Assembly: GCA_945876985.1 (NCBI GenBank)
Contig: CAMCQX010000044.1
Location: 1 to 9,075 of the forward strand
Source of the DNA: Chitinophaga pinensis
GTDB taxonomy: Bacteria; Bacteroidota; Bacteroidia; UKL13-3
Direction of reading: 5' to 3'
Length of the DNA stretch: 9,075 nt
The position numbers and the translations under genes are program-made. The notes under the pieces were generated by a model. That model was not told where the DNA came from, did no database searches, and worked only from the letters and a program-made list of their open reading frames with translations. Shown here piece after piece: positions 1-5,035 of the stretch (positions are counted from its first letter, which is position 1; each line of letters opens with the position of its first letter).

Positions 1-2187
1 GTAAAAAATATTTTAGTATTATCGTTTTCATTCATTGTAATTGGTTTTTCAAGCTACGCAATGATTATCATTCGTTCGTTAGGAAACCCTCCAATTGACA
101 TGAACGATCCTGATCAACCATTTGCTTTACTTTCATACATTAACCGTGAGCAGTATGGCGACAATCCATTATTATATGGTCAGTATTTTTATGCTCGCGC
201 AATTGATACCAAATCAAAAGGAATGAATTACCGCAGGGTAACTGATGCCAATGGAAAAGAAAGTTATGCTGAAGCTGGCGAAAAATTAGAACGCGTTTAC
301 GATCCAAAAGATTGTACTATTTTACCTCGTATGTGGGCCGATAGAGCTGATTATATTCAAGCTTACCGCAGTTGGGAAAACATGCCTGGAGAGAAAAAAG
401 CTACTTTTGGTAAAAATATTGATTTCCTTTTATCATACCAATTAGGATTTATGTATTGGCGTTATTTCTTCTGGAATTTTGTTGGACGACAAAATGATGA
501 ACAAGGTTATGGCGATTCAACCAAAGGAAATTGGATTTCTGGTATTACCTTTATAGATGAATGGCGCTTAGGTCCGCAAAAAGATATTCCAGCCATTATT
601 AAAGACAATAAAGCAAGAAATACTTATTTTGGAATTCCATTGATTTTAGGAATACTTGGTTTGGTATTTCATTTTAAAAAGAACAAAGAAGATGCAACAG
701 TAGTTTCTACTTTGTTTTTATTCACTGGATTTTTCATTATTTTATATTTGAATTTCCCAGCACATCAGCCACGTGAGCGTGATTATGCTTATGTAGGTTC
801 GTACCAAACTTTTATAATTTGGATAGGTTTAGGCGTATTAGCAATCATTGATTTCTTATCGAAGAAAATGAATGCATTGGCTGCTACCGCAATTACAACT
901 ATAGTTTGTTTATTGGGCGCACCCATATTAATGGCAGAACAAAATTGGGATGACCATAACCGTTCTAACCGCTTAACAGCATTGCATTTTGCGGAAGATT
1001 ATTTAAATTCTTGTGCTAAAGATGCTATTTTATTTACCAATGGTGATAATGATACTTACCCACTTTGGTATGCTCAAAACGTAGAAAATATTAGAAGTGA
1101 TATTAGAATTATCAATTTAAGTTTACTAGGGACTGATTGGTATGCTGATGGTTTAAGACGCCCTGCATACGATGGAAAACCAGTAGAATTTAGTTGGACT
1201 CCTGAAACTTATGCTGCTGAAAAACGTAATTACGTAGTGTTTTATGAAAATGCTAATTTGGGTTTAAATAAAACTGATTATTATGATTTGAGTAAATTAA
1301 TGGCTTTCATGGGCGATGACAATAAAAATAGTCAAGTTCAATTACAAGGTGGTGATTATGTAAATTATTATCCAACCAAACGTTTCAGTGTAAAAATTGA
1401 TAAGGCTGCTTGTTTAAAAAATGGTGTAGTTCAACCTGAAGATGCACCATACATGGTAGATAGTATTAAGTTTGAAATTAGCAATGCTAATAACATGATG
1501 AAGCCTGATTTATTAACGCTTGACATCGTTGCTACCAACATTAATAAAAGACCAATTTATTGGGCTATTACTACTGGAAGTGATGTGTATTTAAACATGC
1601 AGAGTCATTTCCAAATGGAAGGTTTAACTTACCGTTTGGTTCCTATATTTAACCAACAAGATCCTAATGATCCTAGTCCTGGACGTATCAATAGCAATAT
1701 TTTATGGACTAACTTAATGACTAAATTTAAGTGGGGAAATATGGACCAACCTGGTGTTTATTTAGACGAAACTATTTTACGTCAAACAAAAAATTTCCGT
1801 AATATTTTTTATCGTTTAGCAGAGCAATTGGTAAGAGAAGGTAGAAAAGACAGTGCAATAAAAGCATTGGATTATTGCCAAAAAGTATTGCCATCTTCAA
1901 ATATAGCTCACGATGTGTTTTCGGTGCGTTTAGCGGAAGGTTATTTCTTAGCTGGAGCATTTGATAAAGGAAATGCATTATTGAAAGAAATTAGTTCAGT
2001 TTGCGAAACAAAAGCTAAATATTATAAAACATTCCGTAGCACTAAAAAATATAAAATGGTTCAACCTGAATTAGAAGAAAATGTTCAAGTTATGACTTAT
2101 TGTATGCAAGTAGCTCAAATGAATAAACAAGAAGCTGTAGCTAAAGAATTAGGCGATAGACTAAACGCCATCAGCGCAGGTTTATAA
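1..2187 (+). CDS. DUF2723 family polytopic membrane protein (TMEM260-like), 5'-truncated by window edge
   Basis: The frame is open from base 1 (VKNILVLSF...) through to the TAA at 2185-2187. The ATG at 61 is therefore an internal methionine, and about 728 codons are visible. Bacteroidota members of this family are usually about 1000 residues or more, so the N-terminal membrane segments are missing. Numbering from the Met at 61, family hallmarks include NPPIDMNDP (9-17), SYINREQYGDNPLLYGQYF (25-43), HQPRERDYAYVGSY (235-248) and FTNGDNDTYPLWYAQ (325-339). Hydrophobic segments lie at about bases 10-75 and at residues 122-141, 188-205, 214-231, 249-266 and 272-291. A large soluble region follows. 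Residues about 583-670 look helical and TPR-like (RLAEQLVREGRKDSAIKALDY). DUF2723 includes human TMEM260, an O-mannosyltransferase, so a membrane glycosyltransferase role is plausible by family knowledge only. The bacterial substrate is unknown. A terminator follows directly. Confidence 0.9.
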   Translation, partial: VKNILVLSFSFIVIGFSSYAMIIIRSLGNPPIDMNDPDQPFALLSYINREQYGDNPLLYGQYFYARAIDTKSKGMNYRRVTDANGKESYAEAGEKLERVYDPKDCTILPRMWADRADYIQAYRSWENMPGEKKATFGKNIDFLLSYQLGFMYWRYFFWNFVGRQNDEQGYGDSTKGNWISGITFIDEWRLGPQKDIPAIIKDNKARNTYFGIPLILGILGLVFHFKKNKEDATVVSTLFLFTGFFIILYLNFPAHQPRERDYAYVGSYQTFIIWIGLGVLAIIDFLSKKMNALAATAITTIVCLLGAPILMAEQNWDDHNRSNRLTALHFAEDYLNSCAKDAILFTNGDNDTYPLWYAQNVENIRSDIRIINLSLLGTDWYADGLRRPAYDGKPVEFSWTPETYAAEKRNYVVFYENANLGLNKTDYYDLSKLMAFMGDDNKNSQVQLQGGDYVNYYPTKRFSVKIDKAACLKNGVVQPEDAPYMVDSIKFEISNANNMMKPDLLTLDIVATNINKRPIYWAITTGSDVYLNMQSHFQMEGLTYRLVPIFNQQDPNDPSPGRINSNILWTNLMTKFKWGNMDQPGVYLDETILRQTKNFRNIFYRLAEQLVREGRKDSAIKALDYCQKVLPSSNIAHDVFSVRLAEGYFLAGAFDKGNALLKEISSVCETKAKYYKTFRSTKKYKMVQPELEENVQVMTYCMQVAQMNKQEAVAKELGDRLNAISAGL

Positions 2188-2207
2188 TTTATTTTCAACA
2201 ATAAAAT

Positions 2208-2240
2208 GCCCTTCAAAAATATTTTTGAAGGGCTTTTTTA
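2208..2240 (+). terminator. Intrinsic terminator after the DUF2723 gene
   Basis: A perfect 26-base palindrome at 2208-2233 (GCCCTTCAAAAAT followed by ATTTTTGAAGGGC) lies 20 bases after the stop codon. It is followed at once by TTTTTT (2234-2239). Each arm has a GC-rich base and an AT-rich apex, the classic Rho-independent form. An A-rich stretch before the stem makes some termination in the reverse direction possible, but there is no minus-strand gene nearby that needs it. Confidence 0.9.
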
Positions 2241-2283
2241 TTTATAAATACTAACAAATACAGAAAAAAAAATTAAGAAAATT

Positions 2284-2319
2284 TTTGCTTATTTATTAAA
2301 CTTTAAAACAGTTAATTTG
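2284..2319 (+). promoter_or_regulatory. Possible Bacteroidota-type promoter for the DUF4920 gene
   Basis: TTTG at 2284-2287 and TTAATTTG at 2312-2319 resemble the -33 TTTG and -7 TAnnTTTG elements described for Bacteroidota. The -7 box has one mismatch, and the 24-base spacing is slightly longer than the usual roughly 19-23. The -7 box ends 22 bases before the ATG at 2342. The position is sensible because the preceding gene is closed by a strong terminator, so this gene needs its own promoter. In such AT-rich DNA this match is weak evidence. Confidence 0.35.
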
Positions 2320-2341
2320 CACCATAAATTATTGAAAAATT

Positions 2342-2851
2342 ATGAAAAAAATAGTATTATTATCAGCAGTGGCATTTACCCTATTTTCTTGTGGAAGCGG
2401 AAGTGCAACAAAACAAGAAGGAACAAATTCTGACTCAACTCAAACAAAAGACACAACAGCACAAGAAACATATTACGGTGCTAAAATTACTGCAGATAGC
2501 GCAATTGCATTTAGCGATTTGAAAGCTGCAATGGGCGACAAAAAAGAATTGGCCATAAAATTAACTGGTGAAGTAGAAGCAGTTTGCCAAAAGAAAGGCT
2601 GCTGGATGAATATTAAAGGTGCCAATGGCGAAAGCATGAGAGTAACTTTTAAAGATTATGCATTTTTTATGCCTATGGATTGTTCGGGTAAAACTGCCAT
2701 TGTAGATGGTGTAGCAAAAATTGAAGTAACAAGCATTGCCGATTTAAAAGAATTTGCAAAAGATGACAACCAAACCAAAGAAGCAATAGCTGCTATTAAA
2801 GAACCAAAAAGCGAATTGGTTTTTGAAGCAAGCGGTGTTATTTTAAAATAA
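2342..2851 (+). CDS. DUF4920 family lipoprotein
   Basis: This 169-residue protein has a lipoprotein signal peptide (MKKIVLLSAVAFTLFSC), with the lipobox LFSC placing the lipidated cysteine at 17. A low-complexity Ser/Thr/Gln/Lys linker (18-42) tethers a globular domain at about 44-169. The domain has the features I associate with DUF4920: YYGAKIT at its start, GEVEAVCQKKGCWMNI (76-91), MRVTFKDYAFFMP (99-111) and a closing ELVFEASGVIL. Cys82, Cys87 and Cys114 could bind metal or form disulfides; that is inference. The alternating beta pattern suggests a small OB-like barrel, also inference. The family has no established biochemical function that I can name. There is no acidic run after Cys17, so surface export is not suggested and a periplasm-facing anchor is more likely. 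The ATG follows an A/T-rich leader with no Shine-Dalgarno site. Terminators lie on both sides, so it is probably monocistronic. Confidence 0.85.
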   Translation: MKKIVLLSAVAFTLFSCGSGSATKQEGTNSDSTQTKDTTAQETYYGAKITADSAIAFSDLKAAMGDKKELAIKLTGEVEAVCQKKGCWMNIKGANGESMRVTFKDYAFFMPMDCSGKTAIVDGVAKIEVTSIADLKEFAKDDNQTKEAIAAIKEPKSELVFEASGVILK

Positions 2852-2864
2852 ATTAAAAATCAAA

Positions 2865-2932
2865 CGTCATTGCGATCACGCCAAAGCGTGAGAAGCAATC
2901 TCACTGTATTATCATAGTGAGATTGCTTTTTT
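2865..2932 (+). repeat. Three-armed inverted repeat, likely dispersed intergenic element
   Basis: Two hairpins share one arm. Hairpin A pairs ATTGC (2869-2873) with GCAAT (2895-2899), plus an inner stem TCACGC (2876-2881) / GCGTGA (2886-2891) around a CAAA loop. Hairpin B pairs GCAATCTCACT (2895-2905) with AGTGAGATTGC (2916-2926). Because bases 2895-2899 belong to both, the two folds compete. The text CGTCATTGCGA...GAAGCAATCTC is of a type I recall as a common dispersed intergenic repeat in Bacteroidota and other bacteria. Copy number in this genome cannot be seen here. Confidence 0.6.
2895..2932 (+). terminator. Intrinsic terminator after the DUF4920 gene
   Basis: This is an 11-bp perfect stem (2895-2905 with 2916-2926), which can extend by one G-U and one U-A pair into the loop. 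TTTTTT follows at 2927-2932. It lies 44 bases after the DUF4920 stop codon and 54 bases before the next start, so it separates the two transcription units. It forms the second half of the three-armed repeat at 2865-2932. Confidence 0.8.
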
Positions 2933-2985
2933 CTCATTCAATAACAACAAAAAATATCCTTGTTGCCTCAATTAAAATCCATTTT

Positions 2986-3459
2986 ATGAAAAAAATATTT
3001 TTCTTATCAAGTCTATTATTTGCTAGTTTTCTGTTTGTAAATTCATGCGATAATAACCAAGAACCAAAGCAAGAAGCAATGAAAAAAGACAGTGCTGCAA
3101 GCTGTAGTAATTCAACCATTATGGATCCAAATACGCCAAAACCTATGGCGTTAATGATGCGCAGCATGGCAGCAAATGCTGACAGTATAAAAGCTAAAAT
3201 ATTACGTGGAGAAAAATTAGATAGTTTGCAGTTTCCTTTTCTGCGTTTTTACTTGGTAGAACCTACCGATAAAAATGTGTTAGAGCCTTCTTTTTTTGAA
3301 CATGCCAAGGTTTTTCAAAAAGCATATTATGAGGTTTTTAATCATCCAACTGAGCAAAAAAAATATTATAATTTGTATATTGGAAAATGTGTGGCTTGCC
3401 ACCAAAATTACTGCAGCGGACCATTGAAAAGAATCAATAAAATGCCAATAAATGAATAA
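2986..3459 (+). CDS. Lipoprotein with C-terminal CxxCH haem-binding motif (cytochrome c-like)
   Basis: This 157-residue protein starts at the ATG at 2986. The frame is open further up to a GTG at 2917, but that codon lies inside the terminator stem, and only the 2986 start places a signal peptide at the N-terminus. The signal MKKIFFLSSLLFASFLFVNSC puts the lipidated Cys at 21, followed by a polar linker. A helical region (about 50-130) contains PMALMMRSM (53-61), then GKCVACHQNYCSGPL (133-147). C135-V-A-C138-H139 is a classic c-type haem site, with an extra Cys143 nearby. The near-terminal haem motif after a mostly helical stretch recalls cytochrome c'-like (class II) proteins. That comparison is inference, and the axial partner, perhaps one of the methionines at 54-61, is unknown. 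The likely role is electron transfer or haem-based sensing in the periplasm. Its last 8 bases overlap the next gene, so co-translation is likely. Confidence 0.8.
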   Translation: MKKIFFLSSLLFASFLFVNSCDNNQEPKQEAMKKDSAASCSNSTIMDPNTPKPMALMMRSMAANADSIKAKILRGEKLDSLQFPFLRFYLVEPTDKNVLEPSFFEHAKVFQKAYYEVFNHPTEQKKYYNLYIGKCVACHQNYCSGPLKRINKMPINE

Positions 3460-3967
3460 GATTTTGAATAAATATTATATAAAAACAGGAATATTTTTAA
3501 GCGTAATAACATTTAGTTCGTGTAGTATTTTCAATAAAAACAGCAACTCCAAAATGATGCTAAATGGTATAACAACTCAAGCCATTTTAACTGGCAATAA
3601 AAATTTTAGTTGGTTTGACGAAGAGTATAATAACTATGTTCCAAACCAATTAATAATTAACAGTTTAAAGCCTATAAAAAATGAAATAAAAGTACTCGTT
3701 ATTGCCGGTTCATGGTGTGGGGATACACAAAGAGAATTGCCCCGATTTTTTAAAATAATGAACTCAATAGGTGTTCCCAATAACCAAATTGAAATGATCA
3801 TGGTGGATGAAAACAAGAAAACTGCAGCATTTAATATTTCGGTTATTCAGGTTTCAAATATTCCAACTTTTATATTTTTTAAAGATGGAAAAGAATTAGG
3901 CAGAATCATTGAAAAACCACAAATTACATTAGAAGATGATTTAGCCAAATTGCTTCAAATAAAGTAA
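3452..3967 (+). CDS. Thioredoxin-fold lipoprotein with monothiol CGDT active site
   Basis: This 171-residue protein has the signal segment IKTGIFLSVITFSSC, giving a lipidated Cys at 24. The thioredoxin-like domain runs from about 45 to 170: strand IKVLVIAGSW (79-88), active site W88-C89-G90-D91-T92, helix QRELPRFFKIMNSIG, strand MIMVD, then the cis-proline loop VSNIPTFIFF (Pro138), strand, and C-terminal helix LEDDLAKLLQI. The usual second cysteine of CxxC is replaced by Thr92, so a classical dithiol-disulfide cycle is not possible within this motif. Only Cys24 (lipid) and Cys89 are present. Family members with WCGD-type sites occur in Bacteroidota as thioredoxin family proteins of unknown role. 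The start overlaps the stop of the haem-motif gene by 8 bases (ATGAATAA), indicating translational coupling and a shared envelope redox task. No clear terminator follows. Confidence 0.85.
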   Translation: MNKILNKYYIKTGIFLSVITFSSCSIFNKNSNSKMMLNGITTQAILTGNKNFSWFDEEYNNYVPNQLIINSLKPIKNEIKVLVIAGSWCGDTQRELPRFFKIMNSIGVPNNQIEMIMVDENKKTAAFNISVIQVSNIPTFIFFKDGKELGRIIEKPQITLEDDLAKLLQIK

Positions 3968-3980
3968 GTATCTTTACTAA

Positions 3981-4064
3981 ATTTTTTATGTGTTTAAATA
4001 CAAGTTCAACGACAAAGAATCAGAAAAAACATTACATGGCAGCATTACTTTAATAAGGCAATAA
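3981..4064 (+). pseudogene. Orphan 3' tail of a type B T9SS (CHU_C) sorting domain
   Basis: After an in-frame TAA at 3978-3980, an open frame with no ATG encodes 27 residues, including FKYKFNDKESEKTLHGSITL, and stops at TAA 4062-4064. It aligns without gaps to the last 27 residues of the 1259-residue protein at 5036-8815. From the shared Phe onward, 16 of 23 residues are identical (FKYKF, SEKTLHG, ITLI), and by hand count about 50 of 72 bases match. Everything upstream in a type B domain (the NVFTPNGDG and YNRWG motifs) is absent, and the sequence before it belongs to the thioredoxin-like gene. It is best read as the remnant of a deleted paralogue, or the scar of a recombination at about 3970-3980. 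Too short to be a working gene. Confidence 0.75.
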
Positions 4065-4080
4065 ATGAAAAAATTAGCAA

Positions 4081-4776
4081 TTATTGCTTGATAAATTTAC
4101 GAAAAACTGTATAATTATTTGAAACTATATTTAAAAAATAAACACCATTTTTAAAGTTAGAAATATCAAATTCAGTATCACTAATTAGCTGTTTTTTCAT
4201 AACAATTTCACCTAAAGAATTTACAATGTTCAAAGTAGCATTTTGTAAATCAAGCATTGTTTCAATATTTATTTTATTGGTAACAGGGTTAGGGTAAATG
4301 TTTAAATTATTTTCCATTAAATCATTCAATCCTGATGGTTTTGAATACGAAATATTAAAGTATAAAGTGGCACTATCAAGCGGATTATTTTTATTAAAAA
4401 CACGGTAAATTATTTTTGAAGTACCAGTATATTCATGTGTTTCCACATGAAAAGCAATAAAACAGGTGGTGTCATTTAAACCAAAATCTTTTAAAAATGT
4501 TCCGCTTTGCAATAAGTCGTTTTTACAGTCGCCATTAAAGCACGCAGTAACAAACCACTTACTATCTATTGAATCTAATTTTTTGTCCCAACTGTAATCA
4601 TTTGCTTTAAATTTACCAGTGTTAAATAATATTTGAGTTTCAATGTACAAATACTGTTCAGATGTTTTTAAATTTAATACATTTCCATTTGGAAAAGAAA
4701 GTTGAGCAGTAAGCATTTTGCTGGCAGCAATAATTAAAATAAAACAGAAAAATGTTTTTATAAAATTGACTTTCAT
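4081..4776 (-). CDS. Small secreted protein with T9SS type A sorting domain
   Basis: This 231-residue protein has a Sec signal peptide, MKVNFIKTFFCFILIIAASK..., probably cleaved after TAQ (residue 25). A unique N-terminal domain (about 26-148) follows. It looks beta-rich and includes the segments WFVTACFNGDCKNDLL (74-89) and TCFIAFHVETHEYTGTSKI (104-122). Cys79, Cys84 and Cys105 may form a disulfide. I do not recognise this domain. Residues about 158-231 are a Por_Secre_tail (type A) sorting domain: NIYPNPVTNKINIE (159-172), ATLNIVNSLGEIVMKKQL (180-197), FDISNFKNGVYFLNI (203-217) and the basic end FRKFIKQ. The product should cross the outer membrane by the T9SS and have its tail removed by the sortase. 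It is convergent with the orphan type B tail, 16 bases away, and divergent from the PKD protein gene. Confidence 0.88.
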   Translation of the reverse strand: MKVNFIKTFFCFILIIAASKMLTAQLSFPNGNVLNLKTSEQYLYIETQILFNTGKFKANDYSWDKKLDSIDSKWFVTACFNGDCKNDLLQSGTFLKDFGLNDTTCFIAFHVETHEYTGTSKIIYRVFNKNNPLDSATLYFNISYSKPSGLNDLMENNLNIYPNPVTNKINIETMLDLQNATLNIVNSLGEIVMKKQLISDTEFDISNFKNGVYFLNIVSNNYTVFRKFIKQ

Positions 4777-5035
4777 ACTAGTTGGTTTTCATTGATTTTT
4801 ATGTTTGCAATATCATATATTTTAGAATAAAATCTTTTTAAAATTCAACCTTTTACAATGCAATGATTTTAGACTTTTGTAAAAAAAGAGCAAAATTTTG
4901 GCGTCTTTATCATTTTTATTAAAAATTAAGCTCAAGTTTCCAAATTATAATATAAACTTTCATATATTCGTTTTTCAATTTTTAAAAAAGCTATTGTGCT
5001 AATAAATTATTTAAAAAATACTCATTAAAAAATAG
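4777..5035. other. Divergent AT-rich intergenic region
   Basis: These 259 bases separate the starts of the minus-strand type A protein and the plus-strand PKD protein, so both promoters should lie here. No full match to the Bacteroidota TTTG / TAnnTTTG promoter is evident on either strand. One-mismatch -7 candidates on the plus strand are GACTTTTG (4872-4879) and TATATTCG (4963-4970), neither with a good -33 partner. A 10-base palindrome, CAAAATTTTG, lies at 4891-4900. No small gene, RNA or long repeat was recognised. Confidence 0.5.

Noticed and set aside
61..63. ATG at 61 as the true start of the DUF2723 gene
   Set aside because: The frame is open back to base 1 and encodes a hydrophobic segment continuous with it. 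The family is also much longer, so this is an internal methionine.
1772..1978. 68-residue minus-strand reading frame inside the DUF2723 gene
   Set aside because: It has no family resemblance and is contained within the coding region. Its hydrophobic look comes from antisense of A/T-rich codons.
2955..2962. TATCCTTG as a -7 promoter box for the cytochrome/thioredoxin pair
   Set aside because: It has one mismatch and no TTTG at a suitable distance upstream; the nearest TTG-like site is about 29 bases away.
2917..2985. Upstream GTG start extending the haem-motif lipoprotein by 23 residues
   Set aside because: The GTG lies inside the terminator stem. The extension would bury the signal peptide, whereas the ATG at 2986 gives a standard lipoprotein start.
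2934..3167. 77-residue minus-strand reading frame over the cytochrome-like gene
   Set aside because: It is antisense to a clear lipoprotein signal and linker, with no independent support. The same applies to the small frames at 3634-3816 and 6209-6406.
4056..4089. Inverted repeat GCAATAA / TTATTGC around the two convergent stop codons as a bidirectional terminator
   Set aside because: The stem is only 7 bp with one G-U extension, the loop is 16 bases, and no T run follows on either strand. Both arms are also coding ends (caataa).
4891..4900. Palindrome CAAAATTTTG as a regulator operator
   Set aside because: A 10-base AT palindrome is expected by chance in such AT-rich DNA, and no second copy or matching regulator is present.
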